A stretch of DNA of 25,938 nucleotides from positions 1-25,938 of the forward strand of contig CAYPOV010000018.1 in NCBI GenBank assembly GCA_964412385.1, given 5' to 3'. The DNA is from JBGSYN01 sp964412385. GTDB lineage: Bacteria; Pseudomonadota; Alphaproteobacteria; Geminicoccales; Geminicoccaceae. This document shows positions 8,136 through 15,951 of the stretch, piece after piece. Numbering within the stretch: position 1 is the stretch's first letter; every line of letters starts with the position of its first letter. The notes beneath the pieces were generated by a model. That model saw nothing but the letters and a program-made list of their open reading frames with translations, was not told the DNA's origin and searched no databases. The translations under genes were made by a program, and so were the position numbers.

Positions 8136-9055
8136 GTCGTTGGTATCGGCGTCAGAGCGCGCGCGAGTCGGGCTGCAAGGCGGGCATTATTGTGAACCAG
8201 TGCAATGTTGGCTTCGAGGCTCGAGCCTTCCGTCAGCGCACTGATGCGCGCCAACAAATAGGGGGTTACGGCCTTGCCTTTGACACCTCGCTCATGCGCT
8301 TCAGCCACGGCCGTCTCGACGGTGCGGGATATGTCGCGTTCCGTCAGCGCCTGATTTTCGGGAATCGGATTGGCGATCAACACTCCCGAGCGATAGCCTA
8401 GGGACCACTGCGTCGCCAGCATTTGAGCGAGTTGATCCACGTCATCGACGCGAATTGGGACGGGAAGACCGCTCGAGCGGGCATAGAAGGCCGGAAACAT
8501 GTCCGTCTGGTAGCCGATCACCGGCACACCATTGGTCTCGAGGACCTCGAGGGTCTTGGGAAGATCGAGCACGGCCTTGGCACCGGCGGAGACCACCGCA
8601 ACTGGGGTTTGCGCGAGTTCCAGAAGGTCCGCGGAAATATCGAAGGTACCCTCAGCACCTCGATGAACCCCGCCTATGCCGCCGGTCGCGAACACCCGAA
8701 TGCCTGCGAGATGAGCGCCGATCATCGTCGAGGCGACCGTCGTGGCACCCAAACCTCCGGAGATCAAACATGCCGGAAGATCGGCCCGGCTGACTTTGGC
8801 AACAGACTGATCGTTTGCAATCTGCTCCAAGAGTGTGTCCGAGAGCCCGATCCGGATTTTGCCACTGGCAATGGCGATGATCGCCGGTATCGCACCTTGT
8901 TCGCGCACGGTCGCCAGCAGCGAACGGGCGACCTCGAAATTGCGCGGGCGTGGCATGCCATGAGCGATCAGTGTGCTTTCTAGCGCAATAACCGGCCGGT
9001 TCTCGCCAAGTGCATCCTGAACCTCGGGGCTGATCTCGATCGGACGTTCAGGCAT
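8132..9055 (-). CDS. psuG: Pseudouridine-5'-phosphate glycosidase
   Basis: PsuG cleaves pseudouridine 5'-phosphate reversibly into ribose 5-phosphate and uracil. The 307-residue protein has the family landmarks in order: ALESTLIAHGMPRPRN (about residues 21-36), GGLGATTVASTM, FATGGIGGVHRG, SAGAKAVLDLPKTLEVLET with the catalytic Lys, and GYQTDMFPAFY. The C-terminal part has LIANPIPE. The frame is open further upstream, but ATG 9053-9055 is chosen because the homology begins just after it and it overlaps the preceding stop by eight bases. It is the last gene of the seven-gene minus-strand run. The usual kinase partner PsuK, which supplies the phosphorylated substrate, is not in the window. Confidence 0.92.
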   Translation of the reverse strand: MPERPIEISPEVQDALGENRPVIALESTLIAHGMPRPRNFEVARSLLATVREQGAIPAIIAIASGKIRIGLSDTLLEQIANDQSVAKVSRADLPACLISGGLGATTVASTMIGAHLAGIRVFATGGIGGVHRGAEGTFDISADLLELAQTPVAVVSAGAKAVLDLPKTLEVLETNGVPVIGYQTDMFPAFYARSSGLPVPIRVDDVDQLAQMLATQWSLGYRSGVLIANPIPENQALTERDISRTVETAVAEAHERGVKGKAVTPYLLARISALTEGSSLEANIALVHNNARLAARLARALTPIPTT

Positions 9056-9884
9056 GAGCTTGGAGTTCCTGATTGAGGAGATCGAGTGAGGCGCTGATCG
9101 CACCAAGCGGATCGTCGGCATGGCGGCGCATCTCGATGGAAACCCAGCCATCATAGGGCAGTGCCTTGAGCGCCCGCAGCAATGTTTTGGCCGGCTCCGG
9201 ATCGTCACTTAAAGGTGGTAGTTGCGGTAGACTAGCGTGGACGTGTTTGATCGAGGGTCGAGCTGTTTCGATATCATGCTTCAAGCTCTCGAGCGCTTCA
9301 TTGGCGCAACGCTCGCCCAGATCGAGATTGACCCCGACCGCAGGATGATCGATGCGCTCGGCAAGGGATACGGCATCGGCCAGATGGGTCATGAAATCGG
9401 CACCATAAATTGTAGGATTGGGCTCCAACGCCAGAGAAACCCCGTACTTGGCTGCATGATCGCCCAGTTCTCGAAAAGCATTGATGGCGACTGCTTCGGC
9501 CTCGGCAAGTGTCATCGTTCCGCGCAAGCGTTGTTTCGGCGATCCGATGACCAAGGCCTTGGCACCGAGCTCGCCGGCAAGGATTGCCGCCTGCTCGATG
9601 GCGCCGCAAAACTCGCGATGGCCTTCTGTATCGCCGAAAAGCTGAGCCTTGGCTAAACCGAAATGCAAGGCCTGCATGGCAACGAGTTGGAGTCCACTAT
9701 GATCTAATTCCTGGATCACCCTATCGATCATGGCTGTGGGCGGCGCCAGAGGGTGCTCGGCACCAGGAAACAAGAGACCGGGTGCGGCCTCGAGCCCCTT
9801 CACGCCGCGCGCCGTCAAAAGAGCGTAAACAGTGTCTTTCTCCTGCGGTGTCCAGGCGATATTGGAGATGGCGAGGCGCATCAT
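9048..9884 (-). CDS. Sugar phosphate isomerase/epimerase (xylose isomerase-like TIM barrel)
   Basis: A 278-residue single-domain TIM barrel of the AP-endonuclease-2/xylose-isomerase-like superfamily. Typical features are the N-terminal strand RLAISNIAW, KGLEAAPGLLFPG, ALVIGSPKQR, the metal-binding Glu in SLALEPNPTIYGADF, the Asp region GVNLDLGE, HVHASLP with metal His, and the C-terminal WVSIEMRRH with the second conserved Glu. Such enzymes isomerise or epimerise keto sugars or inositols. The exact substrate cannot be read. Its ATG overlaps the epimerase-like gene's stop as ATGA, and its stop overlaps the psuG start, so it is translationally coupled on both sides. Confidence 0.85.
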   Translation of the reverse strand: MMRLAISNIAWTPQEKDTVYALLTARGVKGLEAAPGLLFPGAEHPLAPPTAMIDRVIQELDHSGLQLVAMQALHFGLAKAQLFGDTEGHREFCGAIEQAAILAGELGAKALVIGSPKQRLRGTMTLAEAEAVAINAFRELGDHAAKYGVSLALEPNPTIYGADFMTHLADAVSLAERIDHPAVGVNLDLGERCANEALESLKHDIETARPSIKHVHASLPQLPPLSDDPEPAKTLLRALKALPYDGWVSIEMRRHADDPLGAISASLDLLNQELQAHA

Positions 9885-10840
9885 ACCTGCTCGCGCTCAC
9901 GGAGGTAGAAGGCTCTCAAATCGGACATGACCTCGTCCTCACTGTAAAGATAGCCGTGATCGTGACCCCAGGCCCGTGCATGAAACGACTTCATGTTTTG
10001 AGATATGCGGTTCGGCTTGTCGTTCTGAAAGGTGTCACCGGACAATTCCTCGGCGATTGCCTCGGCCGGGATGGGCTCTGACGCGAGATTGAGGTGAGAG
10101 GCGCTGATATCGAGACCCCGCTCGATGTCACGCCAAAGGTTCTTAAGTGAATAAAATTGGTATCGACTCTCACTATTGGTGAAGTTGCGGGCAAGATCGC
10201 CGGTCCCACGACAAAGCTTCTCAAGCGTGTCCGTCAGGGCATGGTCTTTGGCCTTCTCCCGATCAAACCTCCACATTGAAATGTCATCTTGAAAAGAGAA
10301 GCATTGATCGAGCGCCGTTTTTTCGTGTATTTGCGCGGCTGTATTGATTTGCTCCCAAACGTTTGGTTTGAGGAAGGATGGAATAGGATTGATCAAATCG
10401 AAAATGAAGTTCTTTTTGAGCCCATAGCCAAAGAGTGCTGGCAGCCTTAAAATGAGATGGCGCTCGAAATGATCCTCGATGAGGGATTCAAACTCTCGGC
10501 GATGGCGGCCATAGGCTAGCGAGGATTCATACGCGCTTGAGTTTTCGTCAGGACCGTCACTTGTGTCCTCGTAGACAGAAATTGTCGATATGAGCACGAG
10601 AGTATCGGCATTAGCCTTCTTGATATTGTCAAAAAGTTCCAAAATATTGGCGCGATCGCGCTCCGGATCGTTATTGGCAATCCACATGGTTGCCGGAACA
10701 CCGGACACGACGAGAATATCGAATTTTTCACCCGCTATCCGCTCGATAGATTATGAATAATACGTCTTATCAAATCCGGGCTTGCGCATGAGATTGCCGC
10801 CGACAAAACCAGTGTGGCCGATCAGGCCCTTTGAGACCAT
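9881..10840 (-). pseudogene. NAD-dependent epimerase/dehydratase-like protein with an in-frame stop
   Basis: An atypical extended-SDR protein of about 319 codons. ATG 10838-10840 follows GGGGAG, three bases after the gtrA stop. It begins MVSKGLIGHTGFVGG, a clear GxxGxxG nucleotide-binding loop. Codon 30 is TAA (10751-10753), but the same frame continues with ERIAGEKFDILVVSGVPA and on to LISTISVYED and the helix with Tyr-Gly-Arg-His-Arg. The usual SDR YxxxK has Arg at the Lys position here. Without the stop the gene would be complete. A re-initiated product from 10708 or 10690 would lack the cofactor loop. It overlaps the next gene as ATGA. It may act on a nucleotide sugar for the glycan pathway, but the substrate is unknown. 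Confidence 0.78.
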
Positions 10841-10843
10841 CTT

Positions 10844-11251
10844 TTATCTCCCCGAAAAGACGAACCTTTGATTGATCAGGAAATTGACGATGAACGAGGC
10901 GCCCGCTCCCAGAACCAGGGTAAGACCCTGCGCCCAGATCGCTTGGGGATCACCCAATGTGCGGATGACGAGCTCAATCACAAGAATTCGGGCGATCAGC
11001 GCTGACGTCGAGGCGCCGAGCACGCCAACGGCGCGGCCTAGATGAGCCCTGGCGTCTTCGTGGCGGAACACAACGAACTCGAATAGGATGTAATTGATAA
11101 TCGCTACCGTTACGAAGCTCATGGCGGCGGATAGCGGCAGTGAGAGGCCGATGATACGGGTCAGGAGCAGCGCTAAGATCAGATCCACCAGCAAGCCGAG
11201 GCCGCTTGCTGCCGTGAACAGCAGTGATTTGCGCAGCGCTGGTTTATTCAA
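10844..11251 (-). CDS. GtrA family membrane protein (putative lipid-linked sugar flippase)
   Basis: A 135-residue protein with four hydrophobic helices and the GtrA signature pattern: LLFTAASGLGLLVDLILALLL, VTVAIINYILFEFVVFR (conserved NY and F-W/V-F), and a last helix ending FIVNFLINQRFVFSG. GtrA proteins are thought to move polyprenyl-phosphate-linked sugars across the inner membrane or to assist the transferases. The start is TTG 11249-11251, overlapping the FAD-oxidoreductase stop by eight bases (TTGAATAA). It sits among GT2, GT-C-like and sugar-modifying genes, which fits the flippase role. Confidence 0.9.
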   Translation of the reverse strand: MNKPALRKSLLFTAASGLGLLVDLILALLLTRIIGLSLPLSAAMSFVTVAIINYILFEFVVFRHEDARAHLGRAVGVLGASTSALIARILVIELVIRTLGDPQAIWAQGLTLVLGAGASFIVNFLINQRFVFSGR

Positions 11252-12374
11252 AATGGCGGGAATCGGCCTGGCTCCAGCAAGGCTCGGAAGTCGAGATAAC
11301 TTCGAAGAGATCGAAGATATTGTCGATCTTGCCTCCCAATACGGAAATCAAACCCGGGCATTCAGCATGAGGATGATAAAGGATCGGCCGTCCGTCATCG
11401 ATCTCGTTTCGCGCCATCAGCGCTTTGACCTCATAGAGTGACTGGCGCCAAACCATCCGCTCAAGACAAGGCATGTAGCGCTTGGCATCGGCTACCATAT
11501 GCCGCCAGCGCGTCGCTTTGGGAAGACCCTCCGCCGTTTCATAAGTGGGTTTCGGCGAAACATTATCCGTCCACGCAAAATGCGGTGTGTAGCGGACATG
11601 CGTGAATGAATAGAGCCGCTCGGCCGGAAAGGGCATGAACGAAAAGAAGGGACCATCCATCACTGTCACGCCAAGGCCCTTGAATTCGCTGGGTGGCTCG
11701 GCGAGAGCGATTTCGGCAAGCTCGTACTTGGTGGAGAAGGGAGCCATGCCGCTCCGCTTCGGCAGGGCATTGATTTGGCCATAAGTCGCGTTGACCGCTT
11801 TGCGGGCGGCGATATGGGAGCCATCGGAAAGCGCCAGACCCACACCTCCGTCGACCGGACCGGCTTCGAGTGCCTCAATCCCGCAGCGGATTTCGATCCC
11901 AGCCCGGTCTAGGCGGCCTGCCAGTTCATCCCGCAAGATTTTCCAATCGAATGCGAATTCCTGACAGTGAAACACGCCTTCGATCGTCTCGGGATCGAAC
12001 AGGGCACGATGATGTTCCGGCGCCAAACCGACGGGAGCGCCCATGGCCTGGAACATCAGAGCGAAACGTTTGGCGGTAATTTTGGAACCGCGCCGGGCGA
12101 TCGCGTAAAGCATGTCGAAATTGTCGACGATGGCATTGGCAAAGACCTCGCGGAAACGATCCTGATTGGCGAAGGATCGAAGTGCGGTCGCAAAACTCCT
12201 GGGATAGTGAAATCCCGCATGGACCCGCGCCTGATTGATCGCCGACGCCCGGGTCATGAGTTCTTGGGAACGCTCAAGGATCACAATCCTGTCGGCTACA
12301 CTTCGCAGGTAGAGAGCAATGCAGCATCCGAAAAAGCCGCCGCCGACAATGGCGACGTCATAATCAGCTCTCAT
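11244..12374 (-). CDS. FAD-dependent oxidoreductase (DAO-like)
   Basis: A 376-residue flavoprotein. The N-terminal Rossmann motif is YDVAIVGGGFFGCCIALYL (residues 5-23), ending in the acidic VILERS that binds the ribose. Next is the region ASAINQARVHAGFHYPRS, which is typical of DAO-family oxidases that act on amino or hydroxy groups. The C-terminal half contains the second FAD-binding part (HAECPGLISVLGGKIDNIFD), close to the usual GGKxT-type ending of this family. The ATG overlaps the upstream stop as ATGA. In this operon it may oxidise a sugar or lipid-linked intermediate. That is inferred from context only. Confidence 0.85.
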   Translation of the reverse strand: MRADYDVAIVGGGFFGCCIALYLRSVADRIVILERSQELMTRASAINQARVHAGFHYPRSFATALRSFANQDRFREVFANAIVDNFDMLYAIARRGSKITAKRFALMFQAMGAPVGLAPEHHRALFDPETIEGVFHCQEFAFDWKILRDELAGRLDRAGIEIRCGIEALEAGPVDGGVGLALSDGSHIAARKAVNATYGQINALPKRSGMAPFSTKYELAEIALAEPPSEFKGLGVTVMDGPFFSFMPFPAERLYSFTHVRYTPHFAWTDNVSPKPTYETAEGLPKATRWRHMVADAKRYMPCLERMVWRQSLYEVKALMARNEIDDGRPILYHPHAECPGLISVLGGKIDNIFDLFEVISTSEPCWSQADSRHFE

Positions 12375-13414
12375 GCGTCGGCTTTGTGCTTGCGTTCCGC
12401 GTGGCGACCTTGATGCTCGACATTGAGCACGGCGAATTGCGCGAAAAGATCGGTGGCGCTGATCTCCCCGACAATCTTGTCGTCATTGCGCGATTCGAGG
12501 GAATCGAGCGTGCGCGCAATGCCGAGAGCAAGACAAGCCACAGCCGCCATCATGAAGGCGGTCGAAAGACTGATCGCCAGCGACGTGGTGAGCCAGCCTT
12601 CTGCGAGATTGGCACCGAAGAGCCAAAGGGCGAGTGCGTAAAGCGTGAACGCCAGAGCGCACATCATGCTAAAGCAGCTTGCGATGGCGAGACCTTTGAG
12701 AAGCCGGACTGCGGCAAACGACAAAAGGTCGGCTGTAAAGCTGAGAAGCCGAAATCCACGTTTCAGACTGAAACGGCGGGATTTGGCGTCTGGCACAACC
12801 AGTTTGGCCTTGGTTCCGTCGAAGGTGGCAAGTGCTAGAGCCAATTCGCGGTCCGAGCGCGCCAGGATCGAGGTGAGGCGGGCGCGGTGATGGCCACAGG
12901 TGCGCATCATGCGTGGATCGACGCGATAGCCTGTGATCTTTCGGAGTATCGTGCCGGCAAGGCGGGAGAACGCGTTGGCACTCGACCGCCGCAAGAGCAC
13001 CGAGTCTCCGGTACTATCGGCGGTATCCCAGATCCGTTTGAAGTCGACGTCGGCAATCTCTTCGGCATTAGTGAAAATGACGAAATCGCCAATGGATTCC
13101 GATGCAATGAGAAGAAAAGACGCGTAGTGGTCGAGATTGGGCCTGCGCAATAATATGCGCGTATTGCGCAATCGGGCGATGTTATTGACAAAATCCGTTT
13201 GGTCATCACGCAAGGTGACCGGAATGATTACCAAGATCTCCCAAAACTGAAAATTTTCCATCAAGTAGCGTGAAGCGCGGAGAAGCTCTTGCTCGACACG
13301 ATCGAACTTGCACTCTCCGTCAATACACACACCTATGGAAATCAGGAGATCAGAACCCCTGAATGGTGCTTGTGCCTCTTGCAGGCTTTTCGAAGGGGAG
13401 GAGTCAAGCTTCAT
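12371..13414 (-). CDS. GT2-like glycosyltransferase with C-terminal membrane helices
   Basis: A protein of about 347 residues. The N-terminal half resembles a diverged GT2 glycosyltransferase: LISIGVCIDGE, an EILVIIPV strand, then SIGDFVIFTNAEEIADVDF in the place of the DxD region. The C-terminal half has two strongly hydrophobic helices (CFSMMCALAFTLYALALWLFG and TAFMMAAVACLALGIA), as in membrane-anchored polyprenyl-phosphate sugar synthases. The GT2 motifs are weak, so catalytic activity is uncertain. An ATG 27 bases further upstream is in frame, but ATG 13412-13414 is preferred because it overlaps the preceding stop as ATGA, like its operon neighbours. Confidence 0.72.
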   Translation of the reverse strand: MKLDSSPSKSLQEAQAPFRGSDLLISIGVCIDGECKFDRVEQELLRASRYLMENFQFWEILVIIPVTLRDDQTDFVNNIARLRNTRILLRRPNLDHYASFLLIASESIGDFVIFTNAEEIADVDFKRIWDTADSTGDSVLLRRSSANAFSRLAGTILRKITGYRVDPRMMRTCGHHRARLTSILARSDRELALALATFDGTKAKLVVPDAKSRRFSLKRGFRLLSFTADLLSFAAVRLLKGLAIASCFSMMCALAFTLYALALWLFGANLAEGWLTTSLAISLSTAFMMAAVACLALGIARTLDSLESRNDDKIVGEISATDLFAQFAVLNVEHQGRHAERKHKADA

Positions 13415-15738
13415 TGAACGGAATATATCGGCAGGTTGCATTCGAGTTTGGGCAGCGGCGATAGATCAACGGCGAAGATGTCATGCGCGACATTCGACAG
13501 ATCCAGAATATATCGAATGCCGTGTTCATGCAAAAAGGCTTCTCTGACGGTCTCATTGACGCGGTTCGAATAAAAATTCCAGGGCGGCATGGCTGTTCGA
13601 ATGTTATGGACAGCACTAAGGCGTGCGGCAAGGGTCGGATCCGTGACCATGAGCGGCGACGCGCGCTTTCCCTCCAAACAGCTTGCCAAGGTGGCATAAT
13701 CATCGAAGGCCGGTGACGTCCGATTGCTCGGGATTTCCCGAGTAAGCAGCACTCCGACCAATAGAAGTATGGCACCGCCTAGGGTCACGCTCGAAAAGAA
13801 AGCACGTTGATGCGTTGGTGTCAGGCAAGAATTGGCGAAACCGAAGACAGTGATCACCAAGACCCAATAGAATGGCCCGAAATATCGGAGATCGAAGTAT
13901 CCGGTTGCCAAATAAGAGATAAAAGTCGCGCAAAGCGCTGAAAGAAAAACCCAATATTTTGAGCGCTGTTCTCTCCAAGCGGACGTGACCCGTCGTTCGA
14001 ACGTCCAGCCATTGCCCATCCAGGCGAGCCAAAGGAATAGGCCGATGCCTGCCGCCATGAGCAAGGCTGCAAGATAGCCAGTAGCCTCCGGGCTTTGAAA
14101 TAAGGCGCCGAGAAACGGAAGGATATTGCCTGTGAGCTTGGCGAACCAGGCGGCGGGTGCCTCGAACAAGGTGGGCGGATAGTCGATGTGCCAATCGGTG
14201 ACATGAGCGTTAGGATCGGTCGACAGCGTCACCCAGCTATTGTCGGTGGCAAAGATGGTGCCAAACCGGCTGAGCGAATAGGCAATCCAAGGTGAGAGGG
14301 CGATTGAACCCGCTGCGAAATAGCAAAGCCCGTGCCGCCAAAAGGTTCCCATCCAGGCGATACCAAGGCCAAAAACCACGAAGAATGGTGCCGCATCAAA
14401 GCGCGCAAGAACCGCGAGACCTGCGAAAAAGCCCATCAATGCAGCGTTGGCATTGGTGAGGGTGGCCGTTCGAAGAAGAACAGCGAACGCACCGAGTTGA
14501 AGCGCGAATTGGAGCGGAATTGCACGAGCACCGGTAAGCTCCCACCAGAAACCCGGATGGATCAACAGCATGATGGCGGCCGCAAGCCCGATCCATCGAA
14601 ACCCGAAAAGCCGCCGGCCGATCAGCTCCGACAATACCGCAATCAGTCCGAAAACGAGCCAGTTGACGGCATAGCCGGCATAAGCGCCGAGGCCAGTTAT
14701 GCGATCGGCGAGAGCCCAAATCGCAGGCCAGAGTAGCGGGAAGGCCGAGCTATCAAGTGTGCCGCTGGTATATTCTCGGTAGTGATTGGCACGGTAGAAG
14801 TCGCCGCCAAAAAAACTGTTGGCGAGCTCGAAGTAAGCCCAGGAATCGGGTGTATAGCGGCCGGTCTGCGCCCAAATGAGCGAGGCCGCGGCAAGGATCG
14901 TGAGGAGCAGGGCCCAGGGCAGCCAAGCCTGGCGCTGCGCCAGAGGCTCGCTCTCCGGCACATAAGCACCCGAAGCCGCATTCAGCGCCTCGCCCATGAG
15001 CGAGAATTTGGAGCCGAGGCCTGTGATCTTGGTGGGAGTCGACCCTGCTTTGGGATAGCTCCTTCGAACCGGAACCTCGGTGCAGCGATAGCCGAGCCGC
15101 GGCGCTCTGACCGTGAGATAGAACAAGAGATTGTAGCGGTCGAAGATCCCACGGAACGGTGCGACGCGCGGGTCTTCGAGGTAGCGCCTTGAATACGCAC
15201 GAAATCCGTTGGTCGTGTCGGTAAACCGGCGACCGGCACCGATGCTCAAGAGCGGAGCGTGAATCACCCTTCCGATAAAAAACCGGCCAAATGGCGTGTT
15301 CTCGGCGATGCCGCCGGGCTGGTATCTCGAGCCTTGCGCGTAGTCGTATCCCTCATCCAAGCGCGCGCAAAAAACAGCAATGGCGTCGAGCCCGTCCTTG
15401 CCATTGCCGTCGACGGTGACGACCCCGTCATAGCCTTCATCCAATACCCAAGAATAAGCCATGCGAAGCTGGGCGCTGAGCCGGCCATGATCCTTTTTGG
15501 TGAGAAGTGCCCGCACACCGACGGTCTTCAAATAATCGGGCTCGACTGAGCCGTCGGTCGAGCCGCCATCGGCGATGACAACATCGATCGGGAGGTCCAG
15601 GGCTTGAAGGTTCTCGAGCTGTTTCCTGATCCGCTCGCCTTCGTTGATCACCGGGATGACGATGCAATAGCGGTGGTTTTTGGGACTAAGGACGGTCGCC
15701 TCGAAGGCAGGAAGTTCTCGGATTGGGCCATCTGCCAT
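13411..15738 (-). CDS. Fusion of DPM-type GT2 glycosyltransferase and multi-membrane GT-C-like glycosyltransferase
   Basis: A 775-residue bifunctional-looking protein. Residues 20-250 are a polyprenyl-phosphate sugar synthase-type GT2 domain, with CIVIPVINEGE (25-35), ADGGSTDGS (56-64), TVDGNGKDG (108-116), GSRYQPGGI (136-144) and DTTNGFRAY (174-182). From about residue 270 on there are some ten hydrophobic helices. The first outer loop holds TPDSWAYFELA (296-306), like the acidic catalytic loop of GT-C/ArnT-type transferases, and a soluble domain follows the last helix. The simplest model is that one half charges a lipid carrier and the other transfers the sugar on the periplasmic side. The ATG at 15738 is preferred over the TTG just before it. 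This is the first gene of the run. Confidence 0.88.
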   Translation of the reverse strand: MADGPIRELPAFEATVLSPKNHRYCIVIPVINEGERIRKQLENLQALDLPIDVVIADGGSTDGSVEPDYLKTVGVRALLTKKDHGRLSAQLRMAYSWVLDEGYDGVVTVDGNGKDGLDAIAVFCARLDEGYDYAQGSRYQPGGIAENTPFGRFFIGRVIHAPLLSIGAGRRFTDTTNGFRAYSRRYLEDPRVAPFRGIFDRYNLLFYLTVRAPRLGYRCTEVPVRRSYPKAGSTPTKITGLGSKFSLMGEALNAASGAYVPESEPLAQRQAWLPWALLLTILAAASLIWAQTGRYTPDSWAYFELANSFFGGDFYRANHYREYTSGTLDSSAFPLLWPAIWALADRITGLGAYAGYAVNWLVFGLIAVLSELIGRRLFGFRWIGLAAAIMLLIHPGFWWELTGARAIPLQFALQLGAFAVLLRTATLTNANAALMGFFAGLAVLARFDAAPFFVVFGLGIAWMGTFWRHGLCYFAAGSIALSPWIAYSLSRFGTIFATDNSWVTLSTDPNAHVTDWHIDYPPTLFEAPAAWFAKLTGNILPFLGALFQSPEATGYLAALLMAAGIGLFLWLAWMGNGWTFERRVTSAWREQRSKYWVFLSALCATFISYLATGYFDLRYFGPFYWVLVITVFGFANSCLTPTHQRAFFSSVTLGGAILLLVGVLLTREIPSNRTSPAFDDYATLASCLEGKRASPLMVTDPTLAARLSAVHNIRTAMPPWNFYSNRVNETVREAFLHEHGIRYILDLSNVAHDIFAVDLSPLPKLECNLPIYSVQ

Positions 15739-15951
15739 CAAGCGTCGGTCTTTCGGTCGAGGATTCTCAAGCTATTGGCGCGAGCGCCGGCTGCACGCAG
15801 TGCCGCCTAGTCGATTCGCAATAGGTCGGCAAGATCGGCATGGTGGTTGCGCAACTTTGGCAGCCCGGAAGCCCTGGACATGGTTTGGTCTTGTCGGATA
15901 GTTCGTCGTCTTGATGTATGAAGCACACGACCTCCTTTGTTGGAGACAAGC
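15739..15951. other. Divergent intergenic region
   Basis: About 210 bases separate the glycan operon (minus strand) from the binding-protein/VWA genes (plus strand), so both promoters should lie here. No convincing -35/-10 pair or operator was identified by eye. GGAG at 15939-15942 is the likely ribosome-binding site for the GTG at 15952. Confidence 0.4.

Noticed and set aside
4761..9055. Identical eight-base overlaps ATGCCTGA at malic enzyme/hydrolase and isomerase/psuG
   Set aside because: Both result from an Ala codon GCC before TGA following AT; most likely chance convergence and not a shared control element.
15891..15922. TTGTCG and TATGAA as a sigma-70 promoter for the VWA lipoprotein gene
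   Set aside because: Both boxes match only four of six positions and the 20-base spacer is too long.
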